Source: Streptomyces sp. NA02950
GTDB lineage: Bacteria; Actinomycetota; Actinomycetes; Streptomycetales; Streptomycetaceae
Assembly (NCBI RefSeq): GCF_013364155.1
Contig: NZ_CP054916.1
Span: forward strand, 2,724,501-2,788,500
Length of the DNA stretch: 64,000 bases
Direction of reading: 5' to 3'
Both the position numbers and the translations under genes were made by a program. How positions within the stretch are numbered: the first letter of the stretch is position 1; each line of letters opens with the position of its first letter. Below the pieces are notes generated by a model. That model worked only from the letters and a program-made list of their open reading frames with translations. It was not told the origin of the DNA and made no database searches. This document shows, piece by piece, positions 51,233-60,609 of this stretch.

Positions 51233-51252
51233 GGTCCACCCAGTGTCGCAGA
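51213..51252. repeat. Right attachment site (40-bp direct repeat, cdsA side)
   Basis: Perfect copy of 37497-37536. On the minus strand it reads through the rlmN ribosome site, ATG and first codons. Flanking bases differ from the left copy. Together the two repeats define the element ends. Confidence 0.95.
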
Positions 51253-51261
51253 CGTACGAAG

Positions 51262-51289
51262 GGCCCCGCGCCGCCCGGGGCGCGGGGCC
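51262..51289 (-). terminator. Hairpin downstream of cdsA
   Basis: GGCCCCGCGCC (51262-51272) pairs with GGCGCGGGGCC (51279-51289), 11 perfect pairs and a six-base loop, 16 bases after the cdsA stop. Before the insertion it separated cdsA from rlmN (about 72 bases). Confidence 0.7.
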
Positions 51290-51304
51290 GGTCGGCGGGC
51301 CGGA

Positions 51305-52483
51305 TCAGCCTCCGCCGACGAAGATCACCAGCAGCAGCCACACCACCGGCGCGGTGGGCAGCAGCGAGTCCAGCCGGTCCATGATCCCGCCGTGGCCGGG
51401 CAGCAGCTTGCCCATGTCCTTGATGCCCAGATCGCGCTTGATCATGGATTCGCCGAGGTCACCGAGGGTCGCGCTGACCGCGACGGCGAGGCCGAGCACC
51501 AGCCCCTGCCACCACGCGCCGCCGTCGATGAGGAACTCCATGCACAATGCGCCCGCGACCATGGCGAACGCCACCGCGCCCATCAGCCCCTCGCGGGTCT
51601 TCCCCGGGCTGATCCGCGGCGCGAGCGGATGCTTGCCGAACCGCCAGCCGACCGCGTACGCGCCGGTGTCGCTGACCACGGTCAGCAGCAGGAAGGTGAG
51701 CACCCGCCACGGGCCGTCCTCGGTGTCGAGCATGAGGGCCACGAAGGTGGCGAGGAACGGCACGTAGAAGGCGGCGAAAACACCGGCCGTGACATCCCTG
51801 AGGTAGTTGTCCGGCGGTTCGGTCATCCGCCACACCAGCACCGCGAGGGCCGTGAGCGCCACCGCCACCCAGGCGCCCTGGGCGCCGCGCACATATCCGG
51901 CGACGATCATGGCGACGCCGCCGACGGCGAGCGGCGCGAGCGGCACCCGGATGTCCTTGCGCTCGGCCAGCCGCGAGGTCAACTCCCAGAGCCCGACGAC
52001 CACCGCGACCGCTATCACGCCGATGAACACCGGCTTGTAGATGAAGAGCGAGGCCACGATGATCACACCGAGGCCGACGCCCACCCCTATCGCGGCACGC
52101 AGGTTCCGGCCCGCGCTCTTCTTCTTCGCCTGCCCGCCGCCGGTGCTCCGCGCGCCGTCGGAGCGCGCCGGATCGGGTGCGGGGTCGGGAGACGTCGGAG
52201 GGCGCCCGGCCGCCTGCCGGGGCCCGGGCCGCTGCTCCCGCTCGTCACGGAAGAGGGGACCGCCCAGTCCGGCGGCCCCCCGGTCACGGTCGGCGGCATC
52301 GCCGGGTTCGCCGCCTGCGTGCGGCACGGTGGGCATGGGGCGAGTGTGCGCCGCTTCACCCACGTCGTGCGCGGGACCCGCCGAAGAAGGGGGCACCTCC
52401 CAGCCGTATCCGGAGGAGGTGCCCTGATCGGCGGGTCCCCAGAGTCCGGCGCGCGGCGGGGCCCCCCAGGAAGAGTCGTTCAT
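51305..52483 (-). CDS. cdsA: Phosphatidate cytidylyltransferase
   Basis: 392 residues. A Pro/Gly/Asp-rich front of about 125 residues precedes seven or eight hydrophobic segments and the CDP-alcohol signature MIKRDLGIKDMGKLLPGHGGIMDRLDS (given here in pieces: KRDLGIKD and PGHGGIMDRLD), essential for CDP-diacylglycerol synthesis from CTP and phosphatidate. It is the last gene of the tsf-pyrH-frr-cdsA run, coupled to frr by a one-base overlap (TGATG), and was followed by rlmN before the element came in. Confidence 0.95.
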   Translation of the reverse strand: MNDSSWGAPPRAGLWGPADQGTSSGYGWEVPPSSAGPAHDVGEAAHTRPMPTVPHAGGEPGDAADRDRGAAGLGGPLFRDEREQRPGPRQAAGRPPTSPDPAPDPARSDGARSTGGGQAKKKSAGRNLRAAIGVGVGLGVIIVASLFIYKPVFIGVIAVAVVVGLWELTSRLAERKDIRVPLAPLAVGGVAMIVAGYVRGAQGAWVAVALTALAVLVWRMTEPPDNYLRDVTAGVFAAFYVPFLATFVALMLDTEDGPWRVLTFLLLTVVSDTGAYAVGWRFGKHPLAPRISPGKTREGLMGAVAFAMVAGALCMEFLIDGGAWWQGLVLGLAVAVSATLGDLGESMIKRDLGIKDMGKLLPGHGGIMDRLDSLLPTAPVVWLLLVIFVGGG

Positions 52484-53043
52484 CAGACCTCGAGCAGCTC
52501 GGCTTCCTTGTGCTTGAGCAGCTCATCCACCTGCGCGACATACTTCGCGGTGGTGTCGTCGAGCTCCTTCTCGGCGCGCCGCCCCTCGTCCTCGCCGACC
52601 TCGCCGTCCTTGATCAGCTTGTCGATGGACTCCTTGGCCTTGCGGCGGACGCTGCGGATCGAGATCTTCGCGTCCTCGCCCTTGCCCTTGGCGACCTTGA
52701 TGAACTCCTTGCGGCGCTGCTCGGTGAGCTCCGGGAACACCACCCGGATGATGTTGCCGTCATTGCTGGGGTTGACGCCCAGGTCGGAGTCGCGGATCGC
52801 CTGCTCGATGTTGCGCAGCGCACTCTTGTCGAACGGGGTCACCACGGCCATCCGCGGCTCCGGCACCGAGAACGACGCCAGCTGGTTGATCGGCGTCAGC
52901 GCACCGTAGTAGTCCGCCACGATCTTGTTGAACATCGCCGGGTGCGCACGCCCGGTGCGGATCGCGGCGAAGTCCTCCTTGGCGACCACAACGGCCTTCT
53001 CCATCTTCTCCTCGGCCTCGAGGAGGATCTCTTCGATCACCAC
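52483..53043 (-). CDS. frr: Ribosome recycling factor
   Basis: 186 residues, the standard length. The GTG at 53043 has AGGAG about five bases upstream. Features: the [19 protein letters not shown] loop, [16 protein letters not shown] and a long two-helix bundle ending RRAEKELDD. Works with EF-G to split post-termination ribosomes. Its stop overlaps the cdsA start. Confidence 0.97.
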   Translation of the reverse strand: MVIEEILLEAEEKMEKAVVVAKEDFAAIRTGRAHPAMFNKIVADYYGALTPINQLASFSVPEPRMAVVTPFDKSALRNIEQAIRDSDLGVNPSNDGNIIRVVFPELTEQRRKEFIKVAKGKGEDAKISIRSVRRKAKESIDKLIKDGEVGEDEGRRAEKELDDTTAKYVAQVDELLKHKEAELLEV

Positions 53044-53144
53044 TTGCTCCTGGTGTTGTCCGTAGGCAGAGCCTCGCCCCTGCGTGCGTCTTCTCCTGCA
53101 CGGTGTCCGACCGGCAGGCCGTTGTCCATCCCCCGTTCGAGCCG

Positions 53145-53927
53145 TCAGGCCCGGGAGCCCTGGTCGCTCACGAGCGTGCCGATCTTCTCACCCTTCACCG
53201 CACGCGCGATGTTTCCTTCGGCGAGGAGCTCGAACACGAGGATCGGCAGCTTGTTGTCCCGGCACAGGGTGATCGCGGTGGCGTCGGCGACCTTGAGGTC
53301 GCGGGTGATCACCTCGCCGTACTCCAGGGCGTCGAACTTCACCGCGTCCGGATTGCGAGCGGGGTCGGAGTCGTAGACCCCGTCCACCCCGTTCTTACCC
53401 ATGAGCAGGGCCTCGGCATCAATCTCCAGGGCGCGCTGGGCGGCGGTGGTGTCCGTGGAGAAGTACGGCATGCCCATGCCCGCGCCGAAGATGACCACGC
53501 GCCCCTTCTCCAGGTGGCGCACCGCACGCAGCGGAATGTACGGCTCCGCGACCTGGCCCATGGTGATGGCGGTCTGGACGCGGGAGTCGATGCCCTCCTT
53601 CTCCAGGAAGTCCTGGAGCGCCAGGCAGTTCATGACCGTGCCGAGCATGCCCATGTAGTCCGAGCGCGCCCGGTCCATTCCGCGCTGCTGGAGCTCCGCC
53701 CCGCGGAAGAAGTTGCCGCCGCCGATGACGATGGCGATCTGCGCGCCGTCCCGGACCACGGCGGCGACCTCGCGGGCGATGGCGTGCACGACGTCGGGGT
53801 CGACACCGAGGCCCCCGCCTCCGGCGAACGCCTCGCCGGACAGCTTCAGCAGGAACCGGCCGTGTGGGGCTGTGCCGCGCGCGTGCTTGTCGTCGGCGGC
53901 CTGTTTGGCGTCCACGCCGTGATTCAT
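53145..53927 (-). CDS. pyrH: UMP kinase
   Basis: 260 residues from the ATG at 53927 (GAGGAGATCTCC upstream). Amino-acid-kinase fold: [23 protein letters not shown] for the phosphate loop, then [11 protein letters not shown] near the end for the nucleotide site. It phosphorylates UMP to UDP using ATP. It lies between tsf and frr, with a strong hairpin before it, suggesting a partial terminator. Confidence 0.96.
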   Translation of the reverse strand: MNHGVDAKQAADDKHARGTAPHGRFLLKLSGEAFAGGGGLGVDPDVVHAIAREVAAVVRDGAQIAIVIGGGNFFRGAELQQRGMDRARSDYMGMLGTVMNCLALQDFLEKEGIDSRVQTAITMGQVAEPYIPLRAVRHLEKGRVVIFGAGMGMPYFSTDTTAAQRALEIDAEALLMGKNGVDGVYDSDPARNPDAVKFDALEYGEVITRDLKVADATAITLCRDNKLPILVFELLAEGNIARAVKGEKIGTLVSDQGSRA

Positions 53928-53955
53928 TGGAGATCTCCTCGTGCGCATACGAAGA

Positions 53956-54002
53956 AGGCCATTGCCGGGTGGGTCCTGGTACGACCTCTGCGGCAATGGC
54001 CT
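53956..54002 (-). terminator. Hairpin between tsf and pyrH
   Basis: AGGCCATTGCCG (53956-53967) pairs perfectly with CGGCAATGGCCT (53991-54002), a 12-base stem and 23-base loop, in the tsf-pyrH gap. It is likely a partial terminator separating the abundant rpsB-tsf transcript from the pyrH-frr-cdsA genes. Confidence 0.7.
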
Positions 54003-54082
54003 CCTCGTCACATCTGCGGCCGACCGGATGACGGTTGGCTGCCTTCGACCCTATCGGGGTCGCCGGTCATTCGCTGCTCGGC

Positions 54083-54919
54083 TCAGACACCGACGCGGAA
54101 ACGGGCGAAGCGCTTGAGCGAAACACCGGCCTCGTCCAGAACCTTCTGGACGGTCTTCTTGTTGTCCTTGGCGAACGGCTGGTCCACCAGCACGTTCTCC
54201 TTGAAGAAGCCGGTGACGCGACCCTCGACGATCTTCGGCAGGGCGGCCTCGGGCTTGCCCTCCTCGCGCGCGGTGGCCTCGGCGACCCGGCGCTCGTTCT
54301 CGACCGTCTCGGCCGAGATGTCGTCGCGGCTGAGGAACTTCGGCGCGAACGCGGCGATGTGCTGCGCGACGTCCTTGGCTACCTCGGCGTTCTCCTTGTC
54401 CAGCTCGACCAGGACGCCGACCTGCGGCGGCAGGTCCGGGCTGGTGCGGTGCATGTACGCGGCGACGTAGCCGCCGGAGAACTGCGCGAAGCGGTCCAGG
54501 ACGATCTTCTCACCGAGGGTGGCGTTGGCTTCGTCCACGAACGCCTGGACGGTCTTGCCGGACTCGATCTCGGAGGCGAGCAGCGTCTCCAGGTCGGCCG
54601 GGGCGGTCTTGGCGACGTGCGCGGCGATGGCGTCGGCGACGGCGACGAACTTGTCGCCCTTGGCCACGAAGTCGGTCTCGCACTTCAGCTCGACCAGCAC
54701 GCCGGAGGACTTGTCGTCGGCGATCAGGGAGACGACGGCACCGTTCTCGGCGCTGCGGCTCTCGCGCTTGGCCACGCCCTTCTGGCCCTTGACGCGGAGG
54801 ATCTCGACGGCCTTGTCGACGTTGCCCTCGGCCTCGTCCAGCGCCTTCTTGCAGTCCATCATGCCGGCGCCGGTGAGCTCACGGAGCTTCTTGACGTCAG
54901 CGGCGGTGAAGTTCGCCAT
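54083..54919 (-). CDS. tsf: Elongation factor Ts
   Basis: 278 residues. The N-terminal UBA-like domain has the motif [21 protein letters not shown], then [10 protein letters not shown] and [10 protein letters not shown], hallmarks of EF-Ts. It recharges EF-Tu with GTP. It is 99 bases after rpsB and shares its operon. Confidence 0.97.
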   Translation of the reverse strand: MANFTAADVKKLRELTGAGMMDCKKALDEAEGNVDKAVEILRVKGQKGVAKRESRSAENGAVVSLIADDKSSGVLVELKCETDFVAKGDKFVAVADAIAAHVAKTAPADLETLLASEIESGKTVQAFVDEANATLGEKIVLDRFAQFSGGYVAAYMHRTSPDLPPQVGVLVELDKENAEVAKDVAQHIAAFAPKFLSRDDISAETVENERRVAEATAREEGKPEAALPKIVEGRVTGFFKENVLVDQPFAKDNKKTVQKVLDEAGVSLKRFARFRVGV

Positions 54920-55018
54920 GATCTGTGAATCTCTTCTCGAAAGTCGAAAGCTCTACGGGTGAACGGCGGGGGCGGCGCCTTTCGCACCGTCCCCCGCCGT
55001 CGTACACCGTCTGAGTGG

Positions 55019-55933
55019 TCAGCCCTGCTCGGCGCCCGCGGACGGGGCCTCGGCGGGCTTCTCGGCAGCGGCCTCGGCCGGCTTGTCAGCGGCGGCCTCG
55101 GCGGGCTTGTCAGCGGCAGCCTCGGCCGGCTTGGCGGCCTCGGGCTCGTCGGCCTTCTTCTCGCCCTCGAGCAGGTCGCGCTCCCACTCGGCCAGCGGCT
55201 CGCCCGCGGCCTTGTCGGCCTTCTCGTCACCGGTGGCGACGCCGGAGCGGGCGATCAGGCCCTCGGCGACCGCGTCGGCGATCACGCGGGTGAGCAGGGT
55301 GACGGAGCGGATCGCGTCGTCGTTGCCCGGGATCTTGTAGTCGACCTCGTCGGGGTCGCAGTTGGTGTCGAGGATCGCGACGACCGGGATCCGGAGCTTG
55401 CGCGCCTCACCGACGGCGATGTGCTCCTTCTTGGTGTCCACGATCCAGACGGCGCTCGGCACCTTCTGCATCTCGCGGATACCGCCGAGGGTCTTCTCCA
55501 GCTTGGCCTTCTCGCGGGAGAGGACCAGGAGCTCCTTCTTGGTGAGGCCGGAGGCGGCCACATCCTCGAAGTCGATCTGCTCGAGCTCCTTCAGGCGCTG
55601 CAGACGCTTGTAGACGGTCGAGAAGTTGGTGAGCATGCCGCCCAGCCAGCGCTGGTTGACGTAGGGCATGCCGACGCGGGTCGCCTGCTCGGCGATGGCC
55701 TCCTGCGCCTGCTTCTTCGTGCCGACGAACATGATGGAGCCGCCGTGGGCGACGGTCTCCTTGACGAACTCGTAGGCGCGGTCGATGTACGACAGCGACT
55801 GGAGCAGGTCGATGATGTAGATGCCGTTGCGCTCGGTGAAGATGAAGCGCTTCATCTTCGGGTTCCAGCGGCGGGTCTGGTGCCCGAAGTGGACGCCGCT
55901 CTCCAGCAGCTCCCGCATCGTGACGACGGCCAT
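55019..55933 (-). CDS. rpsB: 30S ribosomal protein S2 with C-terminal Lys/Pro/Ala/Glu repeat tail
   Basis: 304 residues from the ATG at 55933, with AAGGAG eight bases upstream. S2 signatures: [32 protein letters not shown] and LDTNCDPD. The last 40 residues hold three to four copies of KPAEAAAD/E, from a 24-bp DNA repeat, an actinobacterial extra tail whose length varies. First gene of the rpsB-tsf operon. Confidence 0.97.
   Translation of the reverse strand: MAVVTMRELLESGVHFGHQTRRWNPKMKRFIFTERNGIYIIDLLQSLSYIDRAYEFVKETVAHGGSIMFVGTKKQAQEAIAEQATRVGMPYVNQRWLGGMLTNFSTVYKRLQRLKELEQIDFEDVAASGLTKKELLVLSREKAKLEKTLGGIREMQKVPSAVWIVDTKKEHIAVGEARKLRIPVVAILDTNCDPDEVDYKIPGNDDAIRSVTLLTRVIADAVAEGLIARSGVATGDEKADKAAGEPLAEWERDLLEGEKKADEPEAAKPAEAAADKPAEAAADKPAEAAAEKPAEAPSAGAEQG
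55040..55136 (-). repeat. 24-bp tandem repeat in rpsB
   Basis: About four units encoding KPAEAAAD with single-base variation. A multiple of three, so copy-number changes keep the frame. Confidence 0.8.
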
Positions 55934-56246
55934 GGCCGTACTCCTTGAGGTACTCGGTTCCGCGGTGGCCGGGTGGCCGCCGCGCCTGACGCCCCGGCGC
56001 GCCTGCCACGGACGGGGCCTTGAGGGGCTCGTCCGAGGACCGAGGGGCGCGGCCGCCGTACTGTCCGATGCGAGATCGGGGCACCGGTGGCGGGGCGTGC
56101 GAAGTCGACCCGGTGACCCGGATCGCCATAAGAAGTGTACGGGACCGGTGCGGTGCCGGGTGACGGCGATATCCACAACCGGCGAGTAGTACCCAGATTC
56201 GCTCCATGATCCACCCGATGCGGCGCTCCGGGCCACGGTGGGTTCC
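55934..56246. other. 313-bp divergent region between rpsB and the M23 peptidase-like gene
   Basis: No gene is supported. It should hold the rpsB promoter and leader and the promoter of the peptidase-like gene. I could not choose a reliable -10/-35 pair, and no strong hairpin or repeat is visible. Confidence 0.6.
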
Positions 56247-57698
56247 ATGCGAAGGCTTCTGATGTGGTGGGCGCTTGTCCTGTGCGCCCTGACGTTATGG
56301 CCGACGGCCGCGCCCGTCGGACCGGGACCCGGGAGGTCCCCGGAGCCGGGGTCGGTGGCGGCCGCCGCGAGGGCGGTGTCAGGCCCGGGTCCGACGGCCT
56401 CGGGGGCGGGCGCGTGGCCGGGGCTGCGGCGCGCGGGGGCGTCCGGTCCGGGCCGGGCCGGGGACGGGCCGGCACCTGCCGCGGCGGCCCGGGGACCGGG
56501 TCCGGGATCGGTTTGGAGGTTTGTTCCGGGGTCGGTTCCGGGCATCCGCGGTGCGGTTCCGGCGCACCGCGGGCCGGAGCCGGTCACGGGCTCCAGGGTG
56601 GGCCGGGCCGACCGTGGTCCGGTGTCGGCCGCGGACCCTCGGCCGGTCCCGGGCGGCGGCGGTCGTGCGGGACCGGGGGACCACCGAGCGGGCCGGGGCG
56701 GCGGCCCGGCCGGTGGTGGTGAGACGAGGCCGGGCGAGCGGTCGTGGCCCGTGGACGGTGGTCCGGGGGCGGCACGGCCCGCCGTGCTGAGGGGCTGGCG
56801 GCCGCCTCCCGCACCCTGGGCCGCCGGTCATCGCGGGGTCGACCTTGCGGCACGTGCCGGGCAGCGAGTGCGGGCGGCGGCCGCGGGGCGGGTGACCTTC
56901 TCCGGTCCGGTCGCGGGCCGCGAGGTGCTCACCATCGAGCTGTCCGGGACCGGTACCCCTCCGCTGCGCACGACCTACGAGCCGGTGCGCGCGCTGGTGG
57001 ACAAGGGGGACCGGGTCTCGGCCGGGCAGGTGGTCGGGGTGATGCGGCCGGGCCCCTTCCACTGTCCGGCGGGCTGTCTGCACTGGGGGCTGCGGCGCGG
57101 GGACCGCTATCTCGACCCGCTCTCGCTGCTGCCGCCCTGGATGCTCCGCGGCGGCCCCTCCCGGCTCCTCCCGGTGTTCGGCGTCGCCGACAGCCCGGCT
57201 CCCGCCGCGGCGATCTCCCCTGCCGGATGGACCGGCCTCGCCCCGGCTGCTGCCCTGGCAGCCGCCTCCGCCTGGGCCCATGCCCGTCTGCGATCCGGCG
57301 CTGTACGGCGGGGCGGGTCAGGCGCGTCGGATCCAGCCGGACGGCTCCGGAAGGCGCGGGCGGGCGCACCGCTCAAGGAGGACCGGTACGCCCGGACCAG
57401 CCGGGGCCACGGCAGTCCGCGACCGGCCCGGCATACGGAACCGCAAGCAGAACCAACTGCCGGGTCGCGACCGTCGCGGCGCACAGAGCCCGAGCGCGCC
57501 CGGCACGGCGGCACGAACAGACGCCGAGCCGACGGCCGGGAACAACCGCCGTGGCACGCAAGGCCGGGCGCGGCCGGCACGGCGCGCAGAGCCAGGACGC
57601 GACAGACGTGGCACGCACAAGCGGCGGCACGACCGACCGGAGTCGTGCGCGCCGCCGGGGGCGAGCCAGCAGGGCTCGCAGAGATCAGCGGTGGGTGA
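56247..57698 (+). CDS. M23 (LytM-like) peptidase-domain protein
   Basis: About 483 residues from the ATG at 56247 (GTG at 56238 is in frame). Signal segment ([20 protein letters not shown]), then about 170 Gly/Pro/Arg-rich residues, then a lysostaphin/LytM-type domain (about 195-300) with HRGVD (two zinc ligands) and CLHWG. The usual HxH catalytic pair is CxH, with a second Cys three residues earlier. The domain could be structural or a disulfide-bearing variant. The last 150 residues are Arg-rich; the true end may be earlier. It ends inside the 3' end of the convergent TetR gene. Confidence 0.75.
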   Translation: MRRLLMWWALVLCALTLWPTAAPVGPGPGRSPEPGSVAAAARAVSGPGPTASGAGAWPGLRRAGASGPGRAGDGPAPAAAARGPGPGSVWRFVPGSVPGIRGAVPAHRGPEPVTGSRVGRADRGPVSAADPRPVPGGGGRAGPGDHRAGRGGGPAGGGETRPGERSWPVDGGPGAARPAVLRGWRPPPAPWAAGHRGVDLAARAGQRVRAAAAGRVTFSGPVAGREVLTIELSGTGTPPLRTTYEPVRALVDKGDRVSAGQVVGVMRPGPFHCPAGCLHWGLRRGDRYLDPLSLLPPWMLRGGPSRLLPVFGVADSPAPAAAISPAGWTGLAPAAALAAASAWAHARLRSGAVRRGGSGASDPAGRLRKARAGAPLKEDRYARTSRGHGSPRPARHTEPQAEPTAGSRPSRRTEPERARHGGTNRRRADGREQPPWHARPGAAGTARRARTRQTWHAQAAARPTGVVRAAGGEPAGLAEISGG

Positions 57699-58269
57699 CG
57701 CCGTTCAGGGCCATGGTCACCGCGGCCTCGGTGATCCGCTCGGGGTCCTCGGCCGCACCGAGCTCGATACGGCGGACCGCCGCGTCCACGACGCCCTGGA
57801 GGAGCACGGCCGTCAGCCGGGGCTGCTCATGGCCCAGGGTGCTGAGGGCCTCGACCACCATGGCGATCAGCCCGCCGTGCGCGGCCCGGATCTTCTCCCG
57901 GGCCCCCGCGTCCAGCTCACCGGCCGAGATCGCCACGACGGCCCGGTGGCGGCGGTCACCGACGAGCGCCAGCTGTCGGCGCACATACGCCTCGATCTTC
58001 GCGTCGGGTGTGTCGGCCCGCTCCATGGCGGCTTCGACCTCAGCGGCCCAGACCGGGAAGTCGACGGCGCACAGCTCCTCGACCACGGCCGCGCGGGAGC
58101 GGAAGTACTCGTAGACGGAGGACCGCGCGAGGCCCGTGCGCTCGGCGAGGGCGGGGAAGGTCAGCGCCTCCGTACCGCCCTCGGACAGCAGGGAGCGGGC
58201 GGCCTCCAGCAGGGCGCCGCGCTGCATCGTCCGGTGCTCGGCCACTGAGGCCGCTCGAATCCTGGGCAC
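57685..58269 (-). CDS. TetR family transcriptional regulator
   Basis: 194 residues. The N-terminal helix-turn-helix LLEAARSLLSEGGTEALTFPALAERTGLARSSVYEYFRSRAAVV is TetR type (about 20-63), and the remaining helical part is the ligand-binding domain of unknown ligand. It lies between the convergent peptidase-like gene and whiG, with 51 bases to whiG. Overlap of 14 bases with the peptidase-like gene end. Confidence 0.92.
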   Translation of the reverse strand: MPRIRAASVAEHRTMQRGALLEAARSLLSEGGTEALTFPALAERTGLARSSVYEYFRSRAAVVEELCAVDFPVWAAEVEAAMERADTPDAKIEAYVRRQLALVGDRRHRAVVAISAGELDAGAREKIRAAHGGLIAMVVEALSTLGHEQPRLTAVLLQGVVDAAVRRIELGAAEDPERITEAAVTMALNGVTHR

Positions 58270-58320
58270 GCGACCACTGTACGAAAGAGGGCGCCTCGCG
58301 GGCGATGGTGGAGGGACGAT

Positions 58321-59154
58321 TCAGCGTCCGACGTCGGCGAGTTTCGCCCGCAGCTGGAGCACCGACTTGGTGTGGATCTGGCTGACCCGGCTCTCGGTGA
58401 CCCCGAGGACCTGGCCGATCTCGGCGAGGGTGAGCCCTTCGTAGTAGTAGAGGGTGACCACGGTCTTCTCCCGCTCGGGAAGGGTGTTGATGGCGCGGGC
58501 GAGCAGCCTGCGCAGCTCGCGGTCCTCGGCCACCTCGACCGGGTTGTCCGCGGCGGTGTCCTCGAGGGTGTCCATGAGGCTGAGCCGGTCGCCGCCTTCG
58601 CCGCCGACGTGCAGCAGCTCTTCCAGGGCCACCACATTGGCCAGGGACAACTGGCTGAAGACCCCGTGCAGTTCATCCAGGCCGATGTTCATCTCGGCGG
58701 CCACCTCGGCCTCCGAGGGAGTGCGCCGCAGCGCCGCCTCCAGCGTGGCGTAGGCCCGCTCGACGGCCCTGGCCTTCTGGCGGACCGAGCGCGGGATCCA
58801 GTCCAGCGCCCTCAGCTCGTCGATCATCGCGCCCCGGATCCGGGTGATCGCGTAGGTCTCGAACTTGATGGCGCGCTCGGGGTCGAACTTCTCGATGGCG
58901 TCGATGAGTCCGAAGACGCCGGACGATACGAAGTCCGCCTGCTCGACATTGGAGGGCAGTCCCACGCTGACCCGCCCGGCCACGTATTTCACCAGGGGCG
59001 AGTAGTGCAGGATCAGCTGCTCCCGCAGCCGGCCGTCGCCCGTGGTCTTGTACGACCGCCACAGCTCGTCGAGCGATGACGGTGCGGCCGGCCGCACCGC
59101 GCCGTGGGCAGCGGGCGGCGCCGCGCGGTCAGACCCGGAGATGTGCTGGGGCAT
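58321..59154 (-). CDS. whiG: RNA polymerase sigma factor WhiG (FliA family)
   Basis: 277 residues from the ATG at 59154. Sigma-70 regions are all present: region 2 ([44 protein letters not shown]), region 3 and region 4.2 helix ([23 protein letters not shown]). Matches WhiG, which turns on early sporulation genes in aerial hyphae and, in Streptomyces, is held by the c-di-GMP-dependent anti-sigma RsiG. Its presence identifies the host as a sporulating actinomycete. Confidence 0.95.
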   Translation of the reverse strand: MPQHISGSDRAAPPAAHGAVRPAAPSSLDELWRSYKTTGDGRLREQLILHYSPLVKYVAGRVSVGLPSNVEQADFVSSGVFGLIDAIEKFDPERAIKFETYAITRIRGAMIDELRALDWIPRSVRQKARAVERAYATLEAALRRTPSEAEVAAEMNIGLDELHGVFSQLSLANVVALEELLHVGGEGGDRLSLMDTLEDTAADNPVEVAEDRELRRLLARAINTLPEREKTVVTLYYYEGLTLAEIGQVLGVTESRVSQIHTKSVLQLRAKLADVGR

Positions 59155-59283
59155 TCGTCGCCTTGAGCCGTTCTGCCATGACATGGGTGAGGACGTGCGC
59201 TTCCGCCGGAAACCCTGTGAGCGTAGCGTGATCGGACCATCGCGGTATGCGAAGGGCGTCGGCTCGGCGGTGTGCGGATACGG

Positions 59284-60609
59284 TCATCGCCTCAACCCTT
59301 TCACCCGATTGCCCCGATTCGGGGGACCGCCTCGCCGTGCGCCGCCGTTCCGGCGCGCCGGAGGGACCAACTCCCATCGGTCGCCATGGCGTTCGACGAA
59401 TCCCAGGGCGAGCAGCTCATAGAGCCGGCTCAGGGTCTCGTCGCAGCCGGCCCCGGATTCCCGGGCCACCTCCCGCAGGTCGTTGCCACCCTGTGCCGAC
59501 AACGCTTCCAGCACCCGTGCCGTCACGGGATCGAGCAGGTCCCGCTCGACGAGCGGCCCCCGACGCTCCGGGGCGAGCTCACCGATGCTTCCGATCAGCT
59601 CCGCCACTTCATCGGCGTCGGTGACCACCACGGCCTCGCCACGCAGCAGTTCATGCACCCCGGCGGAGAGCCCGCTGGTGACCGGTCCTGGCACGCCCAT
59701 GGTGGAGCGGCCGAGCTCCTGGGCCCGGCGCGCGGTGACCAGCGAGCCGCTGCGGTACTGGGCCTCGACGACCACCGTGCCGCGGGTCAAGGCGGCGATG
59801 ACCCGGTTGCGGAGCACAAAGCGGCTGCGGGTCGGATGCGCTCCGGGCGGCAACTCGGCCACCACCAGACCCTGTTCCGCGATGCGCTCGATCAACTCGG
59901 TGTGGCCACGCGGATAGGGGACGTCCACCCCGGAGGCCAGCACGGCGACGGTGGCCCCTCCCGCCGCGAGCGCCCCTCGGTGCGCGGCGCCGTCCACCCC
60001 GTGGGCCGCCCCGGACACCACCACCCAGCCGCGATCGATGAGCCCGGCGGCGAGTATCGCTGCGACATGGGCGCCGTAGTCGCTACAGGCCCGCGCGCCC
60101 ACCACGGCGACCGAGCGCAGCGCCCACATCCGCAGGGACGCCCGGCCGCGCACCCATAACCCGACCGGGCGAGCGTCCCCGAGGTCATCGAGCTGACCGG
60201 GCCACTCCGGGTCCCCCGGGCACAGGAACCGTCCGCCGCGCCCGGCGGCCGTGGCGAGGTCCGCGGCCGGGTCCAGACCGGCGGCCCGCAGCGCGCATCC
60301 GGCCAGCCGCTGCCGGCTCGCTCCGGGCGGCGGCGCGCCCTGCCCGCTGAGCGCCCGGCGCAGCGCCACCGGTCCCATCCGGCGCAGCCAGCGCCCCACC
60401 GTCTCGTCGCCGGGCTCGACCAGCCGCGTGAGCGCCGCGCGCGCCAGCCGCTCTTCCTCGCTCACCCCCCGGCGGCCCTCCGGCTCCTGCCCGGCCCTCC
60501 CCCCAAGGCGATGTCCCTCCCCCGAACCGAGATCGTCCAGGGCTCCCGGGTCGGGTCCGTCCCCCGCACCCGGGCCGGGTGGGCGGCCGGTGGCCGGGCG
60601 CCCGCCCAT
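59284..60609 (-). CDS. dprA: DNA processing protein DprA
   Basis: 441 residues. The ATG at 60609 overlaps the comM stop (TGATG). Rossmann core: SVAVVGARACSDYG, VSGAAHGVDGAAH, GVDVPYPRGH, AELPPG and FVLRNRVIAALTRG. A Lys/Gly-rich front of about 50 residues precedes a helical SAM-like domain; a winged-helix-like end follows. It loads RecA on single-stranded DNA. In this Gram-positive class, transformation is not known, so the role may be recombination. Confidence 0.93.
   Translation of the reverse strand: MGGRPATGRPPGPGAGDGPDPGALDDLGSGEGHRLGGRAGQEPEGRRGVSEEERLARAALTRLVEPGDETVGRWLRRMGPVALRRALSGQGAPPPGASRQRLAGCALRAAGLDPAADLATAAGRGGRFLCPGDPEWPGQLDDLGDARPVGLWVRGRASLRMWALRSVAVVGARACSDYGAHVAAILAAGLIDRGWVVVSGAAHGVDGAAHRGALAAGGATVAVLASGVDVPYPRGHTELIERIAEQGLVVAELPPGAHPTRSRFVLRNRVIAALTRGTVVVEAQYRSGSLVTARRAQELGRSTMGVPGPVTSGLSAGVHELLRGEAVVVTDADEVAELIGSIGELAPERRGPLVERDLLDPVTARVLEALSAQGGNDLREVARESGAGCDETLSRLYELLALGFVERHGDRWELVPPARRNGGARRGGPPNRGNRVKGLRR

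Larger units (their letters stand above)
37497..51252. mobile_element. Integrated AICE-like element at the rlmN 5' end (13.7 kb)
   Basis: Bounded by a perfect 40-bp direct repeat. It carries a tyrosine integrase next to the right repeat, an excisionase, a DnaB-domain replication protein, a TraB/FtsK translocase, small spread-type proteins and XRE/GntR regulators, the composition of actinomycete integrative and conjugative elements such as pSAM2. Unit length, repeat to repeat, is 13716 bases. All core modules look intact, so excision is plausible. It has split the pyrH-frr-cdsA-rlmN gene run. No tRNA gene is at either end. Confidence 0.93.

Noticed and set aside
37497..51252. A tRNA gene as integration target
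   Set aside because: Neither repeat contains a cloverleaf or a T-arm sequence; the repeat instead matches the rlmN 5' end.
57600..57698. C-terminal 150 residues of the M23-like protein as a definite domain
   Set aside because: It is Arg/Ala-rich with no motif; only the signal and peptidase regions are supported.
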